Part shown: positions 1 to 10,100 of the stretch, in pieces
How the letters are laid out: every line of letters starts with the position of its first letter
Numbering within the stretch: position 1 is the first letter of the stretch
Source of the DNA: Flavobacterium sp. LC2016-13
Lineage (GTDB): Bacteria; Bacteroidota; Bacteroidia; Flavobacteriales; Flavobacteriaceae
Reading direction: 5' to 3'
NCBI RefSeq assembly: GCF_009707955.1
Contig: NZ_WMDQ01000004.1
Span: 1-64,000, forward strand
DNA: 64,000 nt
Position numbers and translations under genes: made by a program
Notes under the pieces: generated by a model
Told to the model about the DNA's origin: nothing
The model's database searches: none
The model's input: only the letters and a program-made list of their open reading frames with translations

Positions 1-62
1 ATTAGGTGATCAGTTTGCTCCGAATCGAGTGATCATTTTAAACTGAAAATCTATGGTCAATT

Positions 63-350
63 TGACCGTTTTTTCCAGCAGAAACAAGGTTTTGTCAAAA
101 AAATACGACCCGAATGGGTGGAGATTATTTTGCAAACCCGGAGGGCAAGACCTTGTTTCTGCGTTAAGAACACGGAAATACCTTTGCTCTTGAAATGGGA
201 CAAACAGCATACCGGTTCTTGGATAAAATCACTGTGGAAGCCTATGGAAAAGGCATTGAGGAAATGGTCAATTTGGTTGAAAAATCTGCATTACATATCG
301 CAGAATTTCTAGGTAAGACTTATAGTTTTAAAGTATGTGGCTTCTGAAGC
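63..350 (+). pseudogene. Unrecognised degraded coding remnant at window start
   Basis: In the frame running from about 63 to 350 the sequence reads like a protein C-terminus (GGDYFANPEGKTLFLR, then a stop near 168, then MGQTAYRFLDKITVEAYGKG and on to KTYSFKVCGF before a stop). The in-frame stop divides what looks like a single protein-like stretch, and the window edge hides what lies upstream. I do not recognise the family. It could be a broken gene at the edge of the integrated element that carries the recombinase downstream, or the apparent continuity could be chance. Confidence 0.25.
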
Positions 351-356
351 CACATA
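334..356. repeat. Perfect 11-bp inverted repeat with 1-nt centre
   Basis: tatgtggcttc (334-344), one base, then gaagccacata (346-356). There is no T-run on either side, so it is a poor intrinsic terminator. It could be a protein-binding palindrome of the mobile element or a structural remnant. Function is unknown. Confidence 0.5.
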
Positions 357-500
357 AAGGATGCTGAAAAAATATTGTTGGGGTTATGTCTGGGATTTTT
401 CAGTATGCTTTTTTCTCAAAGCATCCAATCAAAGCTCTTTTATGAGTGGTGGGAATTGTGAGGGAAAAAGAAATGTGCTTTGAGGATTAAGTAGGGGCAT

Positions 501-527
501 AAAAAAAGCAGGACATAAATCCTGCTT
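501..527 (-). terminator. Intrinsic terminator downstream of the small hypothetical gene
   Basis: Stem agcagga (507-513) and tcctgct (520-526) with a 6-nt loop. Reading the minus strand, the stem is followed by a run of seven T (A-run 501-507). It lies 23 bases past the stop of the gene at 550-870 and would end the minus-strand transcript of that gene and the integrase. Confidence 0.8.
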
Positions 528-549
528 AATAATCTAAATTGTAATAAAA

Positions 550-870
550 TTAGCTCACTTCTAATTTTGAAAAATGATCTTTAAAATGAACCATTAAAAT
601 CTCTACGAACCTACCGATAATATAGCCCTTAGTAGCTTCATCAGGTTCAGAATTTTTAGTCCAATAACTAGTAAATACTTTAAGACCATTGTCGTGATCT
701 TTAGGTTTTAATAAAACCTTTTCAGACCATTGGTCCGGAGTGTGATTGTAAAGAACCTCTTTGTCATTATTTAGTTTAATTTCCCAGGTTTTTAATTCCT
801 CTTTTCTAATTTTTGCATTGATAGCCTCTAACAGAGCATCAGCATCTTTTGTGTGTATAATTATTTGCAT
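550..870 (-). CDS. Hypothetical protein next to integrase
   Basis: A 106-aa soluble protein with no signal peptide, membrane segment or cysteine. It begins MQIIIHTKDADALLEAINAK and is rich in charged residues with a few Trp (KTWEIKL, DQWSEKV, SYWTKN). I do not recognise a family. It lies 101 bases downstream of the recombinase on the same strand and is followed by a clear intrinsic terminator, so the two genes could form one transcript. Small accessory proteins beside the integrase are common at the ends of Bacteroidota integrative elements, which is the only functional hint available. Confidence 0.6.
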   Translation of the reverse strand: MQIIIHTKDADALLEAINAKIRKEELKTWEIKLNNDKEVLYNHTPDQWSEKVLLKPKDHDNGLKVFTSYWTKNSEPDEATKGYIIGRFVEILMVHFKDHFSKLEVS

Positions 871-971
871 ACTATAAATTGGTTTAATAGAGTTAACTAA
901 TTGACAAATAGAATACCACTATTTAAAACAAGACAAAAGGACATACTTCTGTAAAATAGGCTGACATTCGG

Positions 972-2216
972 CTATGGCATAAAAGCATCCTCCATCGATT
1001 TGAATTTATGTGATACCAAATCCATATCCTTACTGATTTTCTGACTTGTGATTTTAGCATAAATCTGTGTAGTTGATATATTTTTATGCCCCATCATTTT
1101 ACTAAGGCTTTCAAGTGGTACACCTTCAGTTAAGAACATAGTAGCAAATGTATGACGTGCGGTATGAAAAGTTACTTTCTGTTCTGTAATAATTTCAGCT
1201 TCCACCATTAATTTTCTAATATGAGTATTACAGGTTGGATTGGTAGGTATCTCAAAAATATAATCACTATGGGTAATTCCTCGATACTTTTCTATGATAT
1301 GCTTCGGAATTTCCATTAGACGAACATTAGAAGCAACATCTGACTTTTTTCTTCTGCTAATAATCCATTGATGACCATCAAAGAAAGACTGTATATTGCC
1401 CCACTTTAGTTTTTGAATATCTATATAGGAAAGTCCTGTAAAGCAACTAAAAATAAAAAGATCCTTTACAAGTTCGTATTGTGGTTTAGAAGGCTTTAGA
1501 AGCATTACTTTTTCTACATCATCTTTTAAAAGATAGCTTCTATCAGTTTCTTCCACGCTGATTTTATAATCTTCAAAAGGATTTTGACGTATAAACCCCT
1601 TTTTTATACCGAGTTCAGCCAAAGCGATGAGTGGCATTGTATAAACCCAAACCGTATTGTGTGTACATTTTTTATCTATACGTAAAAAGAAATCAAACTC
1701 CCTAATAAAGTCGGAAGTGAGTTCCCGAAAAGGCATATCTTCTCTGTAATAACGTTCCTTTATAAATTCGCATAGATGATTATAGACCGATTTGTATTTA
1801 TTATAAGTGTTTTGAGAACGTTTTCCTTTACTGACCATTCTTTCAAAATCCTCATTCTGCTCTTTAAATGCTTTAAGGACAGCATCATCCATTACCCCAA
1901 TCCCTAAAAAAGACAGCTTTACTTTTTGTGCAGTAGTAAAACCTTCTTCTTTAAGCATATCATCATATGTCTTATTGATACGTAGCCGTATATTATCTAA
2001 TATAAGATTGGTACTTAACGCCTGAACACTCTTGCCAAGAATTCTTCCATTCTTCAAGTCCCAATTATTAGGATTGATTTCTAATTTTGTTCCGAATGTT
2101 TTCGGTGTTCCGTCAATGGTAATACGCCCCATAATAGGCACATTTCCGTTCTTCTTTGGTTCGTTTTTTTTCAAGTAGAATAATAACTTGAAAGTGGATC
2201 TTTTTGCTTGTTCCAT
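972..2216 (-). CDS. Tyrosine recombinase / site-specific integrase, Bacteroidota conjugative-element type
   Basis: This 414-aa protein has the three-part layout of Bacteroidota integrases: an N-terminal arm-type DNA-binding region (about 1-100), a SAM-like core-binding domain (about 105-215) and the catalytic domain (about 225-400). Visible catalytic residues are H351 and R354 in HTARHTF, H377 in GHKNIS and the nucleophile Y386 in STTQIYAKIT. At the place of the first catalytic Arg the sequence is TGLSYIDI, with Ser at 263. Loss of this Arg is known in IntDOT of the CTnDOT element, so the enzyme may still be active. It should excise or integrate an element whose body lies to the left, beyond the window. 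The attachment site could not be identified. Confidence 0.9.
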   Translation of the reverse strand: MEQAKRSTFKLLFYLKKNEPKKNGNVPIMGRITIDGTPKTFGTKLEINPNNWDLKNGRILGKSVQALSTNLILDNIRLRINKTYDDMLKEEGFTTAQKVKLSFLGIGVMDDAVLKAFKEQNEDFERMVSKGKRSQNTYNKYKSVYNHLCEFIKERYYREDMPFRELTSDFIREFDFFLRIDKKCTHNTVWVYTMPLIALAELGIKKGFIRQNPFEDYKISVEETDRSYLLKDDVEKVMLLKPSKPQYELVKDLFIFSCFTGLSYIDIQKLKWGNIQSFFDGHQWIISRRKKSDVASNVRLMEIPKHIIEKYRGITHSDYIFEIPTNPTCNTHIRKLMVEAEIITEQKVTFHTARHTFATMFLTEGVPLESLSKMMGHKNISTTQIYAKITSQKISKDMDLVSHKFKSMEDAFMP

Positions 2217-2606
2217 AACTCAAAAATTTAATGTTTAAAATTAATTTTAATTGAGTTACAAGAGAATGTGAAGAACACTGCAAATGACTGAAATATAAAC
2301 TATTATAGTCAATTCAATCAGATTATAATCAGTAATGATTTAGTAACCTAACCTTGTCATTTTATGCCTAAAACCTATCGGACACCGAGTTCCAATTTTA
2401 GACTACCATTTTTATAAACCAGTGTATAATAACAGTTTTAATCGTTTTGCTTACTTTTGCTTTTTTCTAATCTTTTTTCTTTAAAAACAAAAAGATATAG
2501 CGGATAGTAGGAAATAGCTTCTAATTATTGCGAATTTTATAATTTAGACTATTAATTTTCGATATTTTTTGAATAAATTTGCGACACAATTTTATAAAAC
2601 AACACA
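2217..2606. other. AT-rich gene-free interval between integrase and gcvT
   Basis: There is no convincing gene here. The right end holds the gcvT promoter. If the integrated element ends in this stretch its attachment core should lie here, but I see no tRNA 3' end and no obvious direct repeat. Confidence 0.6.
2574..2581 (+). promoter_or_regulatory. Promoter -7 element of gcvT
   Basis: TAAATTTG matches the Bacteroidota -7 consensus TAnnTTTG and lies 25 bases before the gcvT ATG. No clear -33 TTG is visible at the expected spacing. Confidence 0.55.
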
Positions 2607-3689
2607 ATGAAAAATACTGCGCTTACGCAAATACATGAAAGTTTGGGAGCAAAAATGCTTCCGTTTGCCGGTTATAATATGCCTATTACTTATGAGGGCG
2701 TGAATGCTGAACACGAAACGGTTCGTAATAGTGTGGGCGTTTTTGATGTTTCGCACATGGGAGAATTTTTACTTACGGGACCAAATGCTTTGGCTTTGAT
2801 CCAGAAAGTGACTTCTAACGACGCTTCGACTTTGACGATTGGAAGAGCTCAATATTCTTGTTTGCCAAACATTGAAGGCGGAATTGTAGATGATTTGATT
2901 GTTTATAAAATGAAAGAGGAAGAGTATTTACTGGTTGTAAATGCTTCGAATATTGAGAAAGACTGGAACTGGATTTCTTCGCACAATGATTTGGGTGTTG
3001 AAATGAAAAATCTTTCTGATGATTATTCGTTATTGGCGATTCAGGGACCAAAAGCGGTTGAAGCTATGCAGCCTTTGTCTTCTATAGATTTATCTGCAAT
3101 TGCTTATTACCATTTTGAAGTGGCTGATTTTGCAGGTTTTAATGATGTAATTATTTCTGCAACTGGTTATACTGGTTCTGGCGGATTTGAAATTTACTGT
3201 AAAAATGCTGATGCTGTAGCTATCTGGAATAAAGTTTTTGAAGCTGGTGCAGCTTTCGGAATTAAACCAATTGGACTTGCAGCTCGTGATACTTTGCGTT
3301 TAGAAATGGGTTTCTGTTTGTACGGAAATGATATTAATGATACGACTTCTCCGCTTGAAGCCGGTTTGGGTTGGATCACAAAATTTAATAAAGAATTCAC
3401 GAATTCTGAAAGTTTGAAAAAACAAAAAGAAGCCGGCGTTACTAAAAAATTAGTGGCTTTTGAAATGCAGGAACGTGCTGTACCAAGACATGATTACGAA
3501 ATTGTTGATGCTTCTGGCGCTGTAATTGGTGTTGTAACTTCCGGAACTATGTCTCCTTCTATGAATAAAGGAATTGGATTAGGTTATGTTACTGTAAATA
3601 ATAGTACTGTTGATAGCGATATCTTTATCAGAATTAGAAAAAATGATGTTCCGGCTAAAGTGGTAAAATTGCCTTTTTACAAGAAATAG
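2607..3689 (+). CDS. gcvT: Glycine cleavage system T protein (aminomethyltransferase)
   Basis: The 360-aa product has the usual length of GcvT. It transfers the methylene group from the aminomethyl-lipoyl H protein to tetrahydrofolate and releases ammonia. Family landmarks are the N-terminal [12 protein letters not shown] and FDVSHMGEF segments, the [10 protein letters not shown] stretch (about 91-100) that carries the conserved folate-pocket Asp, [10 protein letters not shown], and the C-terminal barrel with [19 protein letters not shown]. It stands alone; gcvH and gcvP are not in the window. The promoter element just upstream and the terminator just downstream indicate a single-gene transcript. 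Confidence 0.95.
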   Translation: MKNTALTQIHESLGAKMLPFAGYNMPITYEGVNAEHETVRNSVGVFDVSHMGEFLLTGPNALALIQKVTSNDASTLTIGRAQYSCLPNIEGGIVDDLIVYKMKEEEYLLVVNASNIEKDWNWISSHNDLGVEMKNLSDDYSLLAIQGPKAVEAMQPLSSIDLSAIAYYHFEVADFAGFNDVIISATGYTGSGGFEIYCKNADAVAIWNKVFEAGAAFGIKPIGLAARDTLRLEMGFCLYGNDINDTTSPLEAGLGWITKFNKEFTNSESLKKQKEAGVTKKLVAFEMQERAVPRHDYEIVDASGAVIGVVTSGTMSPSMNKGIGLGYVTVNNSTVDSDIFIRIRKNDVPAKVVKLPFYKK

Positions 3690-3708
3690 TTTTAAATATA
3701 TATTTTAC

Positions 3709-3741
3709 AAAGCGTTACTTTTTAAGTGGCGCTTTTTTTTT
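3709..3741 (+). terminator. Intrinsic terminator after gcvT
   Basis: A 12-bp stem with two G-U pairs (aaagcgttactt at 3709-3720 pairing with the segment ending at 3735) is followed by a run of T. It lies 20 bases past the gcvT stop. Confidence 0.8.
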
Positions 3742-3883
3742 GCTATAGATTTAACATTAAAATAATTTTATTAGTTTTTGCTTTGTTAAAACAATTCGTT
3801 TTGATGTAAGAAATTTTAGAAAAAATGTAACTTTTTATCAAAAAATAAAGCGTAATTTTAGTCTAAACGAATGGGTTCTATTT

Positions 3884-5914
3884 ATGAAAAAAATATTATT
3901 AGTATCGATGTTGACTACGAGCGTTCTATTTGGTCAAAATAGCGATCAAACATGCGAAATACTAAACAAAATAAATGTACTTATACAAACGGAACATATT
4001 CGCCCAAAACCGGTAGATGATAGTTTATCTGTTTTTGTTTTCGATAATCTAATCAATGAATTAGATCCTTCCCGAAATATATTTTTTCAAAGTGAATACG
4101 ACGAATTAGCAAAGAAATATCGCTTGAATTTAGATGATTTAATTCTGAAAAATGATTGTAGTTTTCTAGCAGATATTACCAATAAATACAAAAACGGACT
4201 TATTAGAACAAAAGCTGTTTTAGAAAAAATTCAGGCCGGGACTATTGACTATACCAAAAAAGATACGATTCGTTTTTACAAAAAATCTTTTGCTTTTTAT
4301 CTTAAAAACGAAAATATAGAGAAAGTCTGGATCAAAAAATTACGTTATCAGATTTTGGATGACATTGCTGAAACAAGTGATAATCTGGATTCGCTGAAAA
4401 CGAATTTTAAATCGTTGGAAATGGCTTCTAAAAAAACGATCTTGTCTAATGAAATTTGCAGAATAAGTACACTTCTAGAATCTAATATTAAACAGGAAGA
4501 AAAGCTTTATAATTTCTTTTGTACTTATTTTGATCCTCATACAGCGTATTTTAGTGATGATTCTAAATCGAGTTTTGTTGCTTCGTTATCAAAAGAGCAT
4601 TTATCTTTAGGAATGACCGTGAATTTGAATGAGAAAAACGAAATTATAATCGATGAAATAGATCCAAATGGTCCGGCGTATCAAACGGGACAAATAAAAA
4701 AAGGAGATCAGATTCTTTCTGTTTCCAATAAAAAAGAAACGCTCCAAGTTTCTTGTTCTTCGCTAGAATCAATTTCTACCATGATTTTATCTGAATCTAA
4801 TAAAAGTATTATCCTGACATTAAAACGAAATTCAGGCAAAAACTTTGAAGTTTACATCGAAAAACAAGTTATGAAAGATGAAGACAATTCGGTTTTTAGT
4901 TTCATAATCGGAAAGGATAGTAAAATTGGTTATATTAAGATTCCGAGTTTTTATGCTGATTTAGATGGAAATAGCCGAAAAGGCTGCGCTGATGATGTGG
5001 CACGAGAAGTCATAAAATTAGAAAGAGACCATATTAAAGGTCTGGTAATTGATTTAATTGACAACGGCGGTGGTTCTATGGAAGAAGCCATTAAATTAGC
5101 CGGAATGTTTGTTGATTATGGTCCGATTTCTATTGTTATTGACAACAAACAACAAGAATCTGTAATTAATGATCCGTTTAGGGGCGTTATTTATAAAGGT
5201 CCTATTGTTATTTTAATCAATAGTAATACAGCTTCTGCAAGTGAGTTTTTCTCTTCGATATTGCAAGATTATAATCGTGCTTTATTATTAGGCAGCAACA
5301 CGCTTGGTAAAGCAACAATGCAGACTATTCTTTCGCTTGATGAGACAAAAAATACCGATTTTCTAAAAATAACAATTAATAAATTTTACAGGGTTACAGG
5401 AAAAAGCCACCAATATATTGGGGTCAAGCCCGATGTTGTTCTTCCGGAATTCTATGAAGGTATTTACCAAAAAGAAAGTGATTTTCCTACTGCCATCAAA
5501 AATGACAGTATCGCGCCATTTTTAAAATACAAAACTTACGTAAAACGCGATCTTATTGATAAAATTGCTAAAAACAGCACTTTGCGACTGGCGGATAATT
5601 ACTACTTTAATGACATTAAAAAGATTAATGTAAAAATAGATCAGATGGTAAATGTTCCAAAGGCCGAGATTCCTATGACTTTAGATGCCGTTTTCGATCA
5701 AAAAAAGACTGTAAATTCTATTTGGACAGAAATACACACTTTTAATGATGATAATAATCCTTTAGATGTTTACAATTCTAGCGTAAATCAATTTTTATTA
5801 GGTGTTTATCCAACAGAAAAAACAATAAATCAGTATCAAATTGATAATCTGAAAACCAATCCATACTTAAATGAAGCGGTTAATATTATTTCGGAATTTA
5901 ATGCTTCGAAATAA
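3884..5914 (+). CDS. S41-family carboxy-terminal processing protease (tail-specific protease type)
   Basis: A 676-aa exported protease. An N-terminal signal peptide (MKKILLVSMLTTSVLFGQ) is followed by a helical tail-specific-protease-type domain (about 20-230), a PDZ domain (about 235-325, GPAYQTGQIKKGDQILSV) and the S41 catalytic domain. The Ser-Lys dyad is visible as S451 in NTASASEFF and K476 in TLGKATMQ; the 25-residue spacing equals that of E. coli Prc. It should cleave periplasmic proteins near their C-termini. It is a single gene with about 140 bases of upstream spacer. Bacteroidota genomes usually hold several paralogues, so the exact substrate cannot be inferred. Confidence 0.9.
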   Translation: MKKILLVSMLTTSVLFGQNSDQTCEILNKINVLIQTEHIRPKPVDDSLSVFVFDNLINELDPSRNIFFQSEYDELAKKYRLNLDDLILKNDCSFLADITNKYKNGLIRTKAVLEKIQAGTIDYTKKDTIRFYKKSFAFYLKNENIEKVWIKKLRYQILDDIAETSDNLDSLKTNFKSLEMASKKTILSNEICRISTLLESNIKQEEKLYNFFCTYFDPHTAYFSDDSKSSFVASLSKEHLSLGMTVNLNEKNEIIIDEIDPNGPAYQTGQIKKGDQILSVSNKKETLQVSCSSLESISTMILSESNKSIILTLKRNSGKNFEVYIEKQVMKDEDNSVFSFIIGKDSKIGYIKIPSFYADLDGNSRKGCADDVAREVIKLERDHIKGLVIDLIDNGGGSMEEAIKLAGMFVDYGPISIVIDNKQQESVINDPFRGVIYKGPIVILINSNTASASEFFSSILQDYNRALLLGSNTLGKATMQTILSLDETKNTDFLKITINKFYRVTGKSHQYIGVKPDVVLPEFYEGIYQKESDFPTAIKNDSIAPFLKYKTYVKRDLIDKIAKNSTLRLADNYYFNDIKKINVKIDQMVNVPKAEIPMTLDAVFDQKKTVNSIWTEIHTFNDDNNPLDVYNSSVNQFLLGVYPTEKTINQYQIDNLKTNPYLNEAVNIISEFNASK

Positions 5915-6091
5915 ATTTAGTTTCAGATTCAATTTATTTGAGGTTTCAATTTTATGTTAACCGAAAATTATTCCTAAGATTTATGCATTGTTTCAACGTA
6001 ATTTTGCAATCACTTATTAAAGTATAGTTGAGCAAACTTTAAACCTGAAACTTTAAACTTTAAACAAATCAAAAAAACTTAATTTTTGAGT

Positions 6092-6121
6092 TTGGAAAAA
6101 TAAGGAATAACCGTATTTTTG
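6092..6121 (+). promoter_or_regulatory. Promoter of the yebC-family gene
   Basis: TTG at 6092-6094, 19 bases, then TATTTTTG at 6114-6121. This is a full match to the flavobacterial pattern TTG-N19-TAnnTTTG, 23 bases before the start codon. Confidence 0.75.
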
Positions 6122-6144
6122 CATCTCAAAATAAAAAATCAGTA

Positions 6145-6858
6145 ATGGGAAGAGCGTTCGAATTTAGAAAAGGAAGAAAAATGAAACGTTGGTCAGCAAT
6201 GGCTAAAACATTTACCCGAATTGGTAAAGATATCGTTATGGCCGTTAAAGAAGGTGGTCCTAACCCAGATGCCAATTCTAGATTAAGAGCTGTAATACAA
6301 AATGCTAAAGCGGCCAACATGCCTAAGGACAATGTGGAGCGCGCGATAAAAAATGCAAGTAATAAAGATACTGCCAATTATAAAGAAATTTTGTTTGAAG
6401 GATATGCGCCTCACGGAATTGCTATTTTAATTGAAACTGCATCTGATAATAATAATAGAACGGTTGCTAATATTCGTAGCTATTTTAACAAATGCAACGG
6501 AACTATGGGAACTCAGGGTTCTGTAGAGTTTATGTTTGACCATACTTGTAATTTTAGAATTGCAAAGGGAAATCTTGATCCGGAAGAATTAGAATTAGAA
6601 TTGATTGACTTTGGTGCTGAAGAGGTTTTTGAAGATGAAGACGGAATTTTAATCTACGCACCTTTTGGAAGTTTTGGAGCTTTGCAAAAAGAACTAGAGA
6701 ACAGAGGTTTAGAAATCTTGTCTTCTGGTTTTGAACGTATTCCACAAATTACAAAAGAACTTACCGAAGCTCAAATCGCTGACGTTGAAAAACTAATTGA
6801 AAAAATTGAAGAGGATGATGACGTTATGAACGTTTATCATACTATGAAAGAGGAATAA
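6145..6858 (+). CDS. YebC/PmpR-family transcriptional regulator
   Basis: A 237-aa cytosolic protein with the family hallmark start MGRAFEFRKGRKMKRWSAMA, followed by GPNPDANSRLRAVIQNAKAANMPKDNVERAIK and the GYAPHGIAILIE segment. Full length compared with family members (about 235-250 aa). YebC-type proteins are described as DNA-binding regulators, and some members have been linked to relieving ribosome stalling. Which role this one has is not shown by sequence. Single gene between its own promoter and terminator. Confidence 0.93.
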   Translation: MGRAFEFRKGRKMKRWSAMAKTFTRIGKDIVMAVKEGGPNPDANSRLRAVIQNAKAANMPKDNVERAIKNASNKDTANYKEILFEGYAPHGIAILIETASDNNNRTVANIRSYFNKCNGTMGTQGSVEFMFDHTCNFRIAKGNLDPEELELELIDFGAEEVFEDEDGILIYAPFGSFGALQKELENRGLEILSSGFERIPQITKELTEAQIADVEKLIEKIEEDDDVMNVYHTMKEE

Positions 6859-6883
6859 TATTCTTTAATTATTCTTATACTAT

Positions 6884-6915
6884 AAAAACTCCAGAGAAAT
6901 CTGGAGTTTTTTTTT
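6884..6915 (+). terminator. Intrinsic terminator after yebC-family gene
   Basis: Stem aaaaactccag (6884-6894), loop agaaat, ctggagttttt (6901-6911), then T-run. It separates this gene from the toxin locus downstream. Confidence 0.85.
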
Positions 6916-7080
6916 GTTATAATGAGGAATCCCGTAAAAAATAAAAGTTTGGAATGTTTATGTTTGCTCCAAAATTATTTATTTCAACTTCTTGGGATAG
7001 CTGGTAATTATGTAAAATTTAATAGAAATGTTATAATATTATTTTTATAAACAATTCTTTTCCTGTTAAAAATTATATAA

Positions 7081-7088
7081 TATATTTG
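7081..7088 (+). promoter_or_regulatory. Promoter -7 element of the 26-kb toxin locus
   Basis: TATATTTG is a full match to TAnnTTTG, 75 bases before the first gene. The interval from the preceding terminator (6916) to 7162 has no gene. Beyond this element it shows only AT-rich sequence. No comparably good promoter was noticed inside the downstream gene block. Confidence 0.6.
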
Positions 7089-7162
7089 GCACTTTAAGTC
7101 ATTGAAATTTAGATGATTTAAGGGATATATTATACATTACCACACCAAAACCTACCAAAAAA

Positions 7163-10100
7163 TTGAAAAAAACTACTCTTAGATTACGCTCTTTCGTATA
7201 CATTTTAGTTTTATTTACGATCAGTTCAAACTGTTTTTCAAGTACTTACACAGATACTATAAGTAATTCGAAAAAACTTTTAGCAGCTAAAAATAGTATT
7301 CCGAAAAACAATATTCTTTCTGATAAGAATTCCTTCAATTATACTCAAAATTCAGAAAGCGAATTCACCAATGAATACTTAAGAAAGAATTTTCCTATTG
7401 CAGGTGAAACCAGCGATGATTTAAAAACCGCAATGGCAACTTGTCTGAAAATTGACGAAAGCGGTAATCTTACAGACGTTCTGGAACCAAAAAAATTGTC
7501 GATGTTACCTCTTGGTATCAAAAAGACAATTGGTGGTATTCAATACATGTTAGGGATTAGTAATGCAAAATTCACTCCTGAATATACCGAACTTACAGCT
7601 TTTGTTCGAATCATTATACCACAACACGGTGCTGACGGAAAACCAAAAGAATTATTTTTTGGAGCAAACAATATTAGGTTATCCCACAAAGGTGGTTTAG
7701 TTGGCGATACTAATTTGGTTTTATTAGGTGATGTTCCGATCAAAATTAACGGAGAAAACTTATTGTTGATTCTGAAAGGCGGAATGAACATGAAGACCGG
7801 AGTCGTTGCTAATCAAACTTATGTAACTATTGATTGTAACGGATTTAAAGAACTTGGAATTACGGCTGACGTGCAGTTTTCAAGAAATATGTTAGAACCG
7901 GTAGATAATAATTATGTAGCCCTCCCTTCTCCTGCACTTGTTACAGGAAACTTTAAAACTATAGTTTCGAATTGGAATGACATTCTAATCGAAATATCAT
8001 TACCTAAATTTCAATTAACATCTAAAAAAGGTTTTTGTTTTGAATTAAATAAAGCAGTAATCGATTTTAGTGATTTACGAAACTCTCAAAGTGTAAAATG
8101 GCCGCCAAACTATGCAACTAAATATTTAGTGCCCGGAAATGAAAATTTGTGGCGTGGTCTTTATGTACAATCTCTTAAAATTGTTTTACCCGAAGAGTTT
8201 AAGAAAAAAAACAGTAAGGAAAGAATTCGGTTTGAAGCAACAGATTTATTGATTGATCGTATGGGAGTTTCCGGAACATTTTCGGGTAGCAACCTAATAG
8301 GCATCGATGAAGGAGATGCATCCGGATGGCAAATGTCTTTGGACAATGTTAGTATAACATTAGTTGCGAATTCTTTGACAGCTGCCAGTTTTGGCGGTGA
8401 TATTCTTTTACCTGTTTCTGATAAATCAGGAAAATGTAATGGAGGCACAAGATCAGAGTTAGCTTATAAAGGATTAATAGACCCTCTTAATAATGAGTAT
8501 TTATTAAATGCACAAGTTACAAACGGGATTTGTTTTCAGGCGTTTAAAGCCCAGGCAGTCATCGAAAAAAACTCTTATGTCGAATTAAAAGTTAAAGATG
8601 GTAAATTTCTGCCAAAAGCAGTTCTATACGGTACTTTATCATTAAATGCCAGCAATAAACCAATAACTGCAGCAGAAGCAATTGCACTAGAAAAAACAGA
8701 CGCTGCAAGTGGAGGTTCTGCTACAGGAGAGAAAAAAGAAACGGTATCTTTTAAAGGCGTTATTTTTCAAAATCTAATGTTGCAGACTGTATCTCCATAC
8801 ATTAGTGCTGATTATTTTGGATACAAAAATGTACAAAATGATGGTTCTACGGTTAGTAATTTCCCGGTAACAATTAATGAAATTGCTTTAATTACCACTG
8901 ATGAAAGCGCCAGCTTAAAAGTTGATCTTGCCATAAATATGATGGAAAATCAATTTAATGGGCAAACTAAATTTTACGTCGTTGGAAAATTTGGCAAGGA
9001 TGAAGGAATCCAGAAATGGAAATACGATCATCTTAAATTTGAACAAATTTCTATTGCAGCCGATTTAGGTGGAATGAAATTAAAAGGAAGTATTACCATA
9101 ATGGATAATGACCCCGTTTATGGTAAAGGCTTTAAAGGATCGCTAAGTTGCGATTTTACTGGTGGTATTAAAGTAGAGGCCAATGCTATTTTTGGATCTA
9201 TCAATTTTAGATACTGGTATGTTGATGCCATGGTCGATGGTTTAAACATTCCGGCAGGAGCTATTACCTTTAAAGGTTTTGGCGGAGGTGCTTACTATCA
9301 CATGAAAAAAGATGGTTTCAGTAACCGATTTGCTGCTTCAGGATCTAATTATGTTCCTGATATTGATTCTGGCCTTGGTGTAAAAGCCATGATTAAGTTT
9401 GCTGCTACCGGAACATCCAGCGCTTTTTGGGGTGGTGCAGGTTTTGAAATTGCTTTTAACAGTAAAGGTGGTATAAACCGAATCAGTATTTATGGTGAAG
9501 GTCACGTTATGCAGACTTTCGAAATTCCAGGTGCTAGTGAATTAACCGATGCCTTAAAAGCGGTGACAGAAAATGAATCTCTGATGGGTAAAATAGCAAC
9601 GGAAGCTTTAAAAACATCAAATTTATCAAAAGCAGCTGCAGAATTATATCCTAATGATGTAGAAGCTTCTATGGGTATTAATGCGTTTGCTGCTATAGAA
9701 TATGACTTTAGATTAAAAACTTTACACGGTTCGTTCGATTTATATATAAGTACTCCTGGTGGTTTCATACAAGGTCGCGCCTCAGGTAACAGAGCCGGAT
9801 GGGCGGTTTTACACTTTGCTCCGGATAAATGGTATGTTCGCGCGGGTACACCTACTGACCGATTAGGAATAAAACTAGCGATAGGATCTTTTGAAGTAGA
9901 AGCCGGTGGTTATTTTATGATGGGAGATGATATTCCCGGAAGCCCTCCTCCACCGGATATTGTTGCTAAATTATTAGGTGTAGATGTTGCTACGCTAGAT
10001 TATATGCGAGATGAAAACAGTGTGGCATCTGGTAAAGGGTTTGCTTTTGGTGCCGATTTTAGTCTAAAAACAGGAAATATGACATTTCTTGCATTCTATG

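Noticed and set aside
10..210. 66-aa minus-strand open frame at the left edge
   Set aside because: No start context and no recognisable product. The plus-strand remnant is a better, though weak, reading.
2217..2606. tRNA 3' end or direct repeat as attachment site
   Set aside because: No cloverleaf-like sequence or repeat was visible in the interval.
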